Part shown: one piece after another, positions 1-8,202 of the stretch | How the letters are laid out: each line of letters begins with the position of its first letter | Position numbering within the stretch: position 1 is the first letter of the stretch | NCBI GenBank assembly: GCA_001730095.1 | Contig: MDLF01000044.1 | Span: 23,003 to 87,002 of the forward strand | Direction: 5' to 3' | Source: Rhodobacteraceae bacterium (ex Bugula neritina AB1) | GTDB lineage: Bacteria; Pseudomonadota; Alphaproteobacteria; Rhodobacterales; Rhodobacteraceae | Length of the DNA stretch: 64,000 bases | The notes under the pieces: generated by a model | Told to the model about the DNA's origin: nothing | The model's database searches: none | What the model saw: only the letters and a program-made list of their open reading frames with translations | Program-made: the position numbers and the translations under genes

Positions 1-82
1 GGCGGTACTGCGAGGACGTCGGAGCGAAAGAGGGCAAGGAACAGTTTGGCGCAACAGTCGTGAGACGGGATCGGGAGAACCA

Positions 83-100
83 GTGTGCAACAAAGTGCCT
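83..100. repeat. Possible IS-end relic
   Basis: The 18-bp stretch has the look of an IS5-family terminal repeat (tgcaacaaag type). It matches 16 of 18 bases at 20211-20228, beside the CmcI-like gene. No intact partner end is visible here. The rest of 1-243 shows no gene or other recognisable feature. Confidence 0.35.
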
Positions 101-299
101 ATGAGCACGCGGCGTTATTTGGACCCGACCTGCGAACACCATACGGGCCCGCGGCATGTGTAAGCCGCATCAGAGGCCGGACATATGTCAGCACTCGACA
201 ACGCGCCAGATACAGCTCTCAAATTCCCTCTGGCGCAAGGGGCGGTTACATATGTTGCAGAACCCAGCAACTGAGCGAGTTTTCTCTTTCCCATTGAGT

Positions 300-1271
300 T
301 CAGGCCAGGCCTTCGATCTCGGCCATGCCGAGTTCGTTGAAGCGGTTCATGAGAGCGATACGGATGTGGATTTCGCCGGTCTGGCGGTCGGGGTCTCGTG
401 AGGCGATGCGTTCGCCGAAGGATTTCAGGCATCACATCTTTGCCTCGATCCGACTTCGGGCTTGATAGCCGGCCCATCGCTTCCAGATGGCTCGCCCGAG
501 GTGCCGGGGGCGCGCAGGATCTCGTTGCGCGCCGTCGCGACCGGACAGTCTTCTTTCCAAAGGCGCCCATTCTTGCGGATGGGGATGACGGCGGCGGCGC
601 CTCGATCCAGGATGGCTGTATGGCAGCGGCGCGTATCCTAGGCGCCATCACCGGTCACGGTGCAGATGTGTTCCTCTGGCGGCACCTGGCTCAGCAGTTC
701 GGGCAGGACCGGGCTGCCGTCTTTGTCGCTGGAGGTGAACTCCACCGTCCGGATGTCGCCGGCGCCGGTGTCCATCGCCAGATGGACTTTTCGGTATTGG
801 CGCTTGCGATAGGTTCCATGCTTGCGGGCCAGCCACTCGCCATCGCCGAGGAACTTGATCCCGGGACTGTCCGCTGCCCGGCAGGGTATTGCGCAGCAAT
901 ACCCGAGAGGGAGCCAACAGGTTCAGCGGGCTTGCCGCGCGACGGCCCGATATCTGGACGGTGATGGATTTTTGGCGTCGGCTCAGGGTGGAAAAGTCGG
1001 GCACCGGCCAGTCCAGCCCGGCCATCGTCAGGATGCTGCCCACCATCCCGGTCGTTTGCCTCAACGGCAGGCCGAACAGCACTTTCACCATCAAACAAAA
1101 CTGGATGGCCGCATCCGAGAACACAGCAGCGCGACCGTTGCGACCGGCCCTGGGTGCCAGCCACACCATGTCCTTGTCCAGCCAGATCAGCAGCGAGCCA
1201 CGCTGCTTCAACGCGTCGTTGTAGGACTTCCAGTTCGTCGTGCGTTAGCGGGCGGGTTCGGGCTTGCTCAT
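300..1271 (-). pseudogene. IS5-family transposase pseudogene
   Basis: Translating the minus strand piecewise gives a recognisable IS5-family DDE transposase. The N-terminal block contains KQRGSLLIWLDKDMVW, the centre has GTYRKRQYRKVHLAMD and the C-terminal block contains ARSRIEAKM. The gene is broken several times. There is a TAA at codon 9 (1245-1247), a 40-nt hairpin insertion (872-911) just before the Asp codon that in relatives is the first catalytic residue (LLVDST), a TAG at 638-640, a 1-nt deletion in a C run near 510, and a TGA at 432-434. It cannot make a full-length product without heavy recoding, so I regard it as dead. Confidence 0.8.
872..911 (-). repeat. 40-nt hairpin element, copy A, inside the IS5 transposase
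   Basis: Read on the minus strand, the element starts CCCTCTCGGG and ends TGCCGGGCAGCG. It contains a perfect 9-bp hairpin (GGGTATTGC, loop TGC, GCAATACCC) followed by a second small stem, CTGCC-G-GGCAG. It interrupts the transposase frame exactly between a GCT codon and the GAC codon of the catalytic block, and shifts the frame. A homologous copy lies at 43641-43681 in an IS30 transposase. See findings. Confidence 0.75.
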
Positions 1272-1483
1272 GCGAGCCTCTTAACCCACTGGATTTCCAA
1301 GGTGAATCCGGATTTGGAAAGTTCTGCAACAACGCCCTTGCACTCCCCCCATCCTGCGGCAGACAATGCCGCTGCGGCGTTGCTGCTTTGAAATTGGTAG
1401 GGTGAAATTCTCCCTTTTTGGAACTTCGCACCTCTCCAGCCGGCCGGTATCCTGCCCGTAAAATTGATTGCACGAGACCAGCC

Positions 1484-3532
1484 ATGAACACCCAAAGCCC
1501 GATTGAAACCCTGCCAAGCGTTTGCCCATTGGACTGCCCCGACACCTGCAGCCTGACTGTGCAGGTTCAGAACGGAACGCTGATTGACGTGAAAGGCTCG
1601 CAGGCCAATCCCTTCACTGCCGGCGTGATATGCAACAAGGTCGCGCGCTATTACCCTGACTTCGTGCATGGCAAGGCCCGGCTCACCCATCCGCTAAAGC
1701 GCGTCGGCGCCCGCGGCTCCGGCACGTTTGAGAGGATCAGCTGGGACGAGGCGCTGGATATCGTGCATGCCGGCTTCAGCCGTGCAATTGACACCCATGG
1801 CCCAGAGGCTGTGCTGCCCTTCAACTATGCAGGCCCGCATGGCGAACTGGCAGGCGGGTCCATGGACCGGCGATTCTTTTACCATATGGGGGCAACCATG
1901 CTGGACCGCGGGCCGCTGTGCGGCGCGGTCCGCGGCGGCGCCTATGCCAGCCTCTTCGGCGAGGCTCCGGGCATGCCGCCGGAACAGGTGCTCCATTCCG
2001 ACCTGGTGCTGGTCTGGGGCAACAATGTAACCGTCTCCAACCTGCATCTTGCGCCCCTGCTCAAAAAGGTCAGGGCACAGGGCGGCAGGCTGGTTGTCAT
2101 CGATCCCAAGCGCATCAAGATCGCAGAGCAATGCGACATGCATGTGCAGATCAAGCCCGGAACCGATGTTGTCCTGGCCATGGGGCTGGCCGCAGAACTG
2201 GAGCGGCGCGATGCGCTGGACCGGGACTTCATTGCCGGATGGGTTGAAGGTTTTGACCCCTACATGACACAGGCCCGCGAATACACGGTTGCCTCGGTCG
2301 AGTCGCTGTGCGGGATCAGCAGCGCACAGTTTCACCAACTGGCAGACTGGATTGCCGCGGCCCGGAATATGTCCTGCTCCAGCGGCAACGGGATCGAACG
2401 CGGCCGGTCCGGTGGCTCCGGGCTCAGAGCAGCGATGGCGCTGCCCGCCCTGACCGGCCATCACGGGCGCATAGGCGCCGGTGTCATTGCCAAATCAGGT
2501 TTGGCAGCGCCGAAACGGCGTGACAGGCTGCAGGGTGAACAGCTGATGAAACCGGGCACCCGCGTCATCAATATTGTCGATCTGGGCAACGTCCTGCAGG
2601 ACGAAACCCTGGACGTGCCAATCACGGCGGCAATGATTTACAACCATAACCCGGTTGCAACACATCCGGATCAGGCCAACCTGATCAAGGCGCTGATGCG
2701 CGAGGACCTGTTTCTGGCCGGATGCGATGTGGCAATGAACGACAGCATGGCACTGTGCGACGTGATCCTGCCCGCCGCCAGCCACTTTGAACATGATGAC
2801 ATCTTTGGCGCCTACGGCCAGAATTACCTGCAGCGTGCCGAACCGGTCATTCCCTGTGTCGGCGAAAGCCTGCCGAATACGGAGATTTTCCGGCGGCTGG
2901 CGGCCCGTTTCGGCTATACAGACCCCCTGTTCCAGGCCAGTGACACACAGCTGATGGATGATGCGATCGACGAGACCCATCCCCAGCTCAACGGCCAGCG
3001 CCCCAGCGAAATCCCGGTGGATCAGGCGATCGGAATGAATACCCTGAATGGCGAACCGCTTGTCATGTGCAAAACCGTGATGCCAGCCACACCCTCCGGC
3101 AAGATTGAGCTGTTCTGTCAGGACTACCAGGACCGCTACGGCTATGGCGTGCCTAGGTATGAACCGGTGGCCCGCAAACACCCGTTCACGCTGATCACCC
3201 CCAGCTCTGACAAGCGGACCAACGCGACCTTTGGCAGCCACGCGGCTTCCCAGGGGATGGAAATCGTCGAAATGCATCCCGCCGACGCTGCCAACAGGCG
3301 GCTTGCCGATGGCAGCAAGGTTGTGGTCTGGAATGGCCAGGCCGAAGTGACCCTGCAACTGAAAGTCACCGATGCAACCCGCGAAGGTGTGCTCTATTCC
3401 CCCAAGGGCACCTGGCGGGCGACCTCCGAGACCGGCCTGACGGTGAATGCACTGATCCCCGCAGACATCCGCACCGACATCGAAGACGGTGCCTGCTATC
3501 ACGAGACATTTGTGGATGTGCGCCCCTGCTGA
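1484..3532 (+). CDS. Molybdopterin-dependent oxidoreductase (BisC/formate dehydrogenase-like)
   Basis: The 682-residue protein belongs to the molybdopterin oxidoreductase superfamily (Mo-bisMGD enzymes). The N-terminal Fe4S4 domain shows the Cys pattern CPLDCPDTCSL, with a fourth Cys in AGVICNK. The MGD-binding core follows (GNNVTVSNLH, VIDPKRIKIA), and a C-terminal molydopterin dinucleotide-binding domain lies near residues 565-680. There is no twin-arginine signal, so it is probably cytoplasmic. The physiological substrate cannot be read from the sequence. No partner electron-transfer subunit is adjacent. The ATG at 1484 is preferred because the longer reading frame from 1418 has no family similarity before MNTQSP. 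Confidence 0.88.
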   Translation: MNTQSPIETLPSVCPLDCPDTCSLTVQVQNGTLIDVKGSQANPFTAGVICNKVARYYPDFVHGKARLTHPLKRVGARGSGTFERISWDEALDIVHAGFSRAIDTHGPEAVLPFNYAGPHGELAGGSMDRRFFYHMGATMLDRGPLCGAVRGGAYASLFGEAPGMPPEQVLHSDLVLVWGNNVTVSNLHLAPLLKKVRAQGGRLVVIDPKRIKIAEQCDMHVQIKPGTDVVLAMGLAAELERRDALDRDFIAGWVEGFDPYMTQAREYTVASVESLCGISSAQFHQLADWIAAARNMSCSSGNGIERGRSGGSGLRAAMALPALTGHHGRIGAGVIAKSGLAAPKRRDRLQGEQLMKPGTRVINIVDLGNVLQDETLDVPITAAMIYNHNPVATHPDQANLIKALMREDLFLAGCDVAMNDSMALCDVILPAASHFEHDDIFGAYGQNYLQRAEPVIPCVGESLPNTEIFRRLAARFGYTDPLFQASDTQLMDDAIDETHPQLNGQRPSEIPVDQAIGMNTLNGEPLVMCKTVMPATPSGKIELFCQDYQDRYGYGVPRYEPVARKHPFTLITPSSDKRTNATFGSHAASQGMEIVEMHPADAANRRLADGSKVVVWNGQAEVTLQLKVTDATREGVLYSPKGTWRATSETGLTVNALIPADIRTDIEDGACYHETFVDVRPC

Positions 3533-3541
3533 CAGAGGCAA

Positions 3542-3581
3542 GGAGCCCCCTGACCAGGCCCTGCGCGACGCGCGGGGCTCC
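3542..3581. terminator. Hairpin after the oxidoreductase gene
   Basis: An 8-bp inverted repeat (GGAGCCCC at 3542-3549, GGGGCTCC at 3574-3581) encloses a smaller GCGC-rich stem just past the oxidoreductase stop. There is no T tract. It could terminate transcription between the converging oxidoreductase gene and the amidotransferase fragment. Confidence 0.4.
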
Positions 3582-3592
3582 CGGCAGGCCCG

Positions 3593-3843
3593 TCAAGCCG
3601 CCGCTGCCTTCATGAAGTTGCTGTAAAGCTGTTCAGCAGCCGCCAGAAAACCAGCCATCTGCGTCGCGGCAGCATCCCGCATGTCAGCCACACCGGTCTC
3701 CCCCATGGCGGCTATCAGCGCCTCCCGGTAGGCCGGGATGGCCGCCCAGTTATCAACCGTGTCGGGTTCAACTTCGACGTGGTATTGCATCGACAAGGCG
3801 TTGCTGCCGATGCGCATCGCCTGAACCGGGCAGGCAGGTGAGC
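3593..3843 (-). pseudogene. C-terminal fragment of a class I glutamine amidotransferase
   Basis: The last 80 or so residues resemble the C-terminus of type 1 glutamine amidotransferases: a MRIGSNALSMQYHVEVEP segment with the His-x-Glu part of the catalytic triad (QYHVE), then a helical tail ending NFMKAAAA. The nucleophile domain with the catalytic Cys is absent. Upstream of about 3843 the reading frame no longer resembles the family. It is a truncated relic and probably not functional. Confidence 0.6.
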
Positions 3844-3982
3844 GGGGGCTTCCATCTTCGACGCCATGACCGGCGACAGGCCGAACCCCGCCATGACTGC
3901 AGCGGACAAGATTGCATAACACCGCACGCGCTCACCAGTTAGAAAGCCGCAAACATTGTCAAACGGGACTTCACTCTGTCTC

Positions 3983-4711
3983 TCAACCAGCTGCCGCTTG
4001 CCGTTCCGCATTGATGAAATCAGCCAATCTTTGGCACTGCTGCCCTGCGCCGTCAAAGTTCTCTTTGGCAAGCCAGGCCAGAAAACCGCGCTCGACCGGC
4101 GCCCAGTCCTTGTCCAGCAAGGAATACCAGGCCGTATCGCGGTTGCGTCCCTTGTAGATAACCGCTTGTTCGAACAGGCCGTCGTAGGTAAATCCAAATC
4201 GTTCGGCGGCGCGCCGCGACGGTGCATTCAAAGCATCGCATTTCCATTCCAAACGCCGATAGCCGAGCTCCCCCAGCGCTCGCTGCATCATCAGAAATAT
4301 TGCTTCGGTCGCCACACGGGTGCGCTGCAGGCCGGGGGCAAAAGTAATGCTGCCGATTTCCATCACCCCTTGCAGGGGATCTATGCGCAGAAAGCTGGCA
4401 ACGCCCTTTGCCGTGTTGTCGTTCTGATCAACAACCGCAAAAAACGGCTGCTCATCGCTCCCGCTAACCTGCGAAATCCAGTTCTGCAGGCCGCTTGCTG
4501 TGTTGTAGGGACCGTTGGCCATATAGGTCCATATCGCAGCTTTTGGGTCTTCCCGGTAAGCGCTGTACAGGTCTTGCGTGTGGGTCACCGGATCGAGCGG
4601 CACCAGTTTTGCATAGGTTCCCAGCATCGCCTTGTGACCCGGATGAGCAGCCCCGCCCCAGCCCTCCAAAGACGCGCCAACCGGCTGGCCATATTCATTG
4701 ATGCGTTCCAT
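3983..4711 (-). CDS. GNAT-family N-acetyltransferase
   Basis: The roughly 242-residue protein has the RimJ/RimL-type GNAT fold. The core runs from about residue 30 to 190, with the FFAVVD strand, an acetyl-CoA segment (GLQRTRVATEAIFLMMQ) and the characteristic LEWKCDALNAPSRRAAERFGF block near residues 155-175. The acceptor is unknown, either an N-terminal amine or a small molecule. The gene is divergent from the MocR-type regulator at 4859 across about 150 bp. That arrangement is typical of a MocR protein and its target, so regulation by it is plausible. An ATG one codon further upstream (4714) is equally possible. Confidence 0.85.
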   Translation of the reverse strand: MERINEYGQPVGASLEGWGGAAHPGHKAMLGTYAKLVPLDPVTHTQDLYSAYREDPKAAIWTYMANGPYNTASGLQNWISQVSGSDEQPFFAVVDQNDNTAKGVASFLRIDPLQGVMEIGSITFAPGLQRTRVATEAIFLMMQRALGELGYRRLEWKCDALNAPSRRAAERFGFTYDGLFEQAVIYKGRNRDTAWYSLLDKDWAPVERGFLAWLAKENFDGAGQQCQRLADFINAERQAAAG

Positions 4712-4858
4712 CATTGTTCCTTGCCTTCAGAAAGGGTCAGTGCATCCGGCGGCGGCGGACCTGACCAAGGGTCCGGCCGCTGCGGTCGTCCCGAACCGGA
4801 TTGCCATAGTTTTGGTCAGCAATTAATGTCCAAAAATTGAAAAACAAGGCATACCAAT

Positions 4859-6262
4859 ATGCGACATACCCCATGGCTCGCCTTTGCAATCGACCGGTCC
4901 GCGAAGACGCCGGTGTTCGAACAGATCTGTGCAGCGGTCCGAGATCGCACGATTTCAGGCGAACTGACCGAAGGCACCCGGCTGCCCCCGACCCGCGCCT
5001 TTGCCGTGGAACTCGGAGTATCGCGTTCAACCGTGGTCACAGCCTATGAACAGCTGGTCGCCGAGGGGTATTTGTCCAGCCTGACAGGGTCCGGCTATAC
5101 AATCTGCGCCACCGGCCAGGTGGAGCTGCCTGCGCATAGGACCCCGCCAGGGCCAGAGCAGGAAGGGGAACAGCCCCGCAAACCGGTGCCATTTGAGGCC
5201 AGCCAGCCGGACATGCGGCTTTTCCCCCACCGGCAATGGGCAAAGGCGGTCTCACGGGTCTGCAGAACAAACCCGCAGTCTATGCTGGTCAGCGGCGCGT
5301 TGTTTGGAAACTACAAACTCCGTCAGGCCATTGCCGCACATGTCGCGGAATGGCGCGGCATCCAGGCTTCGGCCCATCAGATCGCCATCACCGCAGGCTC
5401 TACGGATGCGCTGGAAATCTGCATGCGCGCCTTGACCGCCAAAGGGGACACAATCGGGCTCGAAGACCCCGGCTACATGCCCGCCCGGTCGTTTGCACAG
5501 GCACATGGGCTGTCTCAGATCCGTCTGGAAATCGACGGCAACGGCGCCAGGCTTCCGCCCGACGGCACCAAGCCGCAGCTTGTCATGCTGACCCCCTCCC
5601 AGCAATATCCGCTGGGCGGTGCAATGTCCCCGGGCCGACGCCTGGAGTTCATCCGCTGGGCCAAGGCAAACGGCACCTGGATCGTCGAAGACGACTATGA
5701 CAGCGAATTCCGCTATGCCGGCCGCCCCATCCCAGCAATGGCAGGGTTTGACCGGCTGAACCGCACGATCTACATCGGCAGCTTTTCCAAGATCTTCTCG
5801 AACTCTCTCCGTCTGGGATATGTGATCCTTCCCGAAACCCTGCTGGAGCCATTCCGCACAACACTCATGCGCTTTGGGATCAAGGCCAGCTACCTACCCC
5901 AGCAGGCCCTGTCAGAATTCATGGCCTCCGGTGAATTCTACCGGCACCTCAGGCGGGTACGCCGGATTTACGCAGAGCGCCGCAAGTATCTGATCGACAG
6001 GCTGACTGCCGATTTTTCAGATGTCGGGACTTTCCAGGACCATCAGGCAGGCATGCAAATCGTTCTGCATCTGAACGATCGCTGGACCGACACGGTGATC
6101 GCACAACGCGCCGCAGAGAAATCCGTGGAGGTTCAGGCACTTTCGGAAATGGCATCGGACAAATGCGCCTGTAACGGTCTGGTCCTGGGATTCTGCGGCT
6201 ATCAGCAAGAGGAAATGGCAGCTGGCCTTGCCGTACTCAGGTCCTGTTTCGATCAGGCCTGA
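4859..6262 (+). CDS. MocR-type transcriptional regulator (GntR HTH plus aminotransferase fold)
   Basis: The 467-residue protein has an N-terminal GntR winged helix (about residues 10-80, with TRAFAVELGVSRSTVVTAYEQL). The C-terminal part is a fold-type I aminotransferase domain; the PLP lysine is probably the K of SFSKIFSNSLRLGY. MocR regulators such as PdxR and GabR sense PLP and an amino compound and often control the divergent neighbour, here the GNAT gene. The effector is unknown. Confidence 0.92.
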   Translation: MRHTPWLAFAIDRSAKTPVFEQICAAVRDRTISGELTEGTRLPPTRAFAVELGVSRSTVVTAYEQLVAEGYLSSLTGSGYTICATGQVELPAHRTPPGPEQEGEQPRKPVPFEASQPDMRLFPHRQWAKAVSRVCRTNPQSMLVSGALFGNYKLRQAIAAHVAEWRGIQASAHQIAITAGSTDALEICMRALTAKGDTIGLEDPGYMPARSFAQAHGLSQIRLEIDGNGARLPPDGTKPQLVMLTPSQQYPLGGAMSPGRRLEFIRWAKANGTWIVEDDYDSEFRYAGRPIPAMAGFDRLNRTIYIGSFSKIFSNSLRLGYVILPETLLEPFRTTLMRFGIKASYLPQQALSEFMASGEFYRHLRRVRRIYAERRKYLIDRLTADFSDVGTFQDHQAGMQIVLHLNDRWTDTVIAQRAAEKSVEVQALSEMASDKCACNGLVLGFCGYQQEEMAAGLAVLRSCFDQA

Positions 6263-6329
6263 GGGTCCGGGGTCATCATTCGGGGTTTGCCACCTTCGGT
6301 TTCATCGCCCAAGCGCCTCCCCGCGTCCC

Positions 6330-7613
6330 CTACCCTGCCATCTCCTCAAACGCGCCCGGTATCAGCTCCTCCCAGAACGCGGCCATCTCAGCAGCCAGCA
6401 GCGCCGCGGCCCAGCCGCGGTTGCGGAATTCCTCGCGGTCGATCTCGTCTTCCAGACGGTTCAGGAACAGCCGTTTGTCCGCATCCCGCTGGGTCGGCGA
6501 CCGCTCCGCTGCCAGCTCCCGGATCCGCTCCAGCTTCTGTGCACGCAGGGACCGCTCCCGCGCCTTGACCGCATCCTCAGCGGCTGCGACCCGCGCCGCT
6601 GCCGCCTCGGCGGCCTTGCGCGCTTCGGCCGCTGCCAGCACCTCCGGTGGAACCTCCCTGGCGGCCTCGGCCGGCGCATCCTTGTAATCATCGCGCAGCG
6701 CCGCGCTCAGATACCGCACCGGGCTTTCCACGCCCTTCTTGCTTTTCAGATAGCCGACCTTCTCCGCCACATAGTCCTCGCCATGTTCGGCAATCCACTG
6801 CCGCGCCAGCCGGTCGCTGACCCCCAGGTCCATCAGCTGGGAATAGACCGCACCCTGCCGCACCCCTGCCCCGTCATCGATGTCCAGCATTGCCAGCTGC
6901 GGGTTCTCCTTGATCAGGAACCGCACCTCCGCCACCTGCCGCCCCATCTTCTTGAACTCCGGCGTCAAGAGGATGTTGGAGGTCTTGTTCACCTCCGCCA
7001 CCGCAGGCTTGATGATCTTGGCGTTCAGATGCTTGAAGCTCTCGTAATAGGCGCTGCCATCCACCCCCATCAGGCGGCGGAACAGGGCAATGTCCCACCA
7101 CCCGGTCGATCCCGTCCGCACAAAGCGATAGCAGTTCTCGTACAGCGCCAGCGCGTGGCCGCTGGTGAACCGCCGCTGGATGTTCAGGTTGATCAGGGCA
7201 AAAACCTTGGGGTCATGCAGCTTTTCCGCCAGCGCCGGGCTATAGGCATATTCGCAGATGCCGCCCGCCAGCTTGGCGTAAGACAGCAAAGAGCTTACGC
7301 CCCATTCCTGCCGCCCCTGTTCATCCAGCATGTCCCATTCCGCCACCGTCTCTGCCAGCGAGCGCAGCGACTGTTTCAGCGTTTCCATGTCGTTGGAATT
7401 GTAGCCCACCATCATGCACAGCGTCTGCGCGTCGATCTGATGCTTGGGTTTGCTGACCAGCGCGTCATAGGCATTGAGCAGCAGCACATTCGACAGCTTG
7501 CGCTGCAACAGCGTCAGCTTGCCAGAGACATGAATCGCGGCCACATTCTTCTTCACCGACCCGCGGCGCAACGGGCCGGACAGTTTTTTGTGCGGGATGT
7601 TTTCAGCGTCCAT
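6330..7613 (-). CDS. repB: Plasmid replication initiator (Rep_3/RepB-type)
   Basis: The 427-residue protein shows Rep_3-superfamily initiator features. The N-terminal winged-helix region starts VSGKLTLLQRKLSNVLL, and a second winged-helix region covers about residues 150-250. The last 120 residues are an Ala/Arg/Glu-rich predicted helix or coiled coil. These proteins bind iterons and open the origin, and four 22-bp iterons lie directly upstream at 7856-7943. The ATG at 7613 is chosen for its strong AGGAGG ribosome site; the upstream extension is unsupported. It is divergent from parA. This is the replicon's likely initiator and it is not a RepABC system. Confidence 0.88.
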   Translation of the reverse strand: MDAENIPHKKLSGPLRRGSVKKNVAAIHVSGKLTLLQRKLSNVLLLNAYDALVSKPKHQIDAQTLCMMVGYNSNDMETLKQSLRSLAETVAEWDMLDEQGRQEWGVSSLLSYAKLAGGICEYAYSPALAEKLHDPKVFALINLNIQRRFTSGHALALYENCYRFVRTGSTGWWDIALFRRLMGVDGSAYYESFKHLNAKIIKPAVAEVNKTSNILLTPEFKKMGRQVAEVRFLIKENPQLAMLDIDDGAGVRQGAVYSQLMDLGVSDRLARQWIAEHGEDYVAEKVGYLKSKKGVESPVRYLSAALRDDYKDAPAEAAREVPPEVLAAAEARKAAEAAAARVAAAEDAVKARERSLRAQKLERIRELAAERSPTQRDADKRLFLNRLEDEIDREEFRNRGWAAALLAAEMAAFWEELIPGAFEEMAG

Positions 7614-8202
7614 CGCCCTGCCCTCCTGCCCCGCTTTGGCCGTTGCGACTCTGCCGGGTCTGCTCACGGTCACTATGGCGCAAAAGGCACCCGCCCTCAA
7701 TCCCGCTATGGGCACCCAAATACAGGAGAACCTCATCCCGCAAACAGGTACCTTTCGGCCTGTCCGCAGGTTTCAGACAGCATTTGCCGCTGAAATCCCC
7801 GCTTTTTCGGCTATTCTGGGGTCCGAAACCGCCTGTTTCAGCCTCCCTGAGTCGCGGGTACCCCTGCTCCTGCGAATCGGACCCCTTGCTCCTGCAGACG
7901 GGTACCCATGGTCCTGCAAACGGGTGCCACTGATACTGTATTCAGGCACTCAAACATATCTAACAGTCTGAAAACTAATAACTTACTGGTCCTAAAGACT
8001 CTAAACTGAATCAAAGATTCACAACATTTCAACTTGTTTGTGCCATACTTCTTTTTGGGGATCAGGGTCATATTCTGCGCAGTTTCCGGACGGTTGCGCC
8101 AAACAGATGCGCTGCCAGATTATGATTCACACTCTGCCCAGAATGTGCGACAAAAACCGGGATAACACGCCAAACAGGCGATTTACCCGAGGCACCCGTC
8201 AC
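7614..8202. other. Putative replication origin between rep and parA
   Basis: This 589-bp gene-free region separates divergent rep and parA. It carries four tandem 22-bp iterons (7856-7943) and weaker matches at about 7710 and 7746. An AT-rich stretch (about 7944-8040) is a candidate DNA-unwinding element. No convincing DnaA box was seen by eye. The layout of initiator gene, iterons and AT-rich segment fits an iteron-controlled theta origin. Confidence 0.7.
7856..7943 (+). repeat. Four tandem 22-bp iterons
   Basis: Four head-to-tail 22-bp units start at 7856, 7878, 7900 and 7922. They begin GGGTACCC, GGACCCC (one base in), GGGTACCC and GGGTGCC. Three carry TCCTGC near position 13 and the fourth carries TACTGT. 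The first three are close to one another and the fourth is more diverged. Such direct repeats next to a Rep_3 gene are binding sites for the initiator. Confidence 0.8.

Larger units (their letters stand above)
244..1339 (-). mobile_element. Decayed IS5-family insertion sequence
   Basis: The element encloses a degenerate transposase gene. Its outer ends share the inverted 11-bp core TGTTGCAGAAC: one copy reads inward from about 251 on the plus strand, the other inward from about 1335 on the minus strand. No target duplication was identified. Several nonsense mutations and a frameshift show it is an old, inactive copy. It lies immediately upstream of the molybdopterin oxidoreductase and may have brought in or broken that gene's promoter region. 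Confidence 0.7.

Noticed and set aside
6228-7793. 521-codon open frame on the plus strand opposite rep
   Set aside because: Its Arg/His/Pro/Leu-rich composition and lack of any domain mark it as the shadow of the GC-rich rep gene, which has clear family motifs and a strong ribosome site.
7856-7943. Tandem 22-bp repeats considered as a CRISPR array
   Set aside because: The units are contiguous with no spacers and lie beside a Rep_3 gene, so they are iterons. No cas gene is present.
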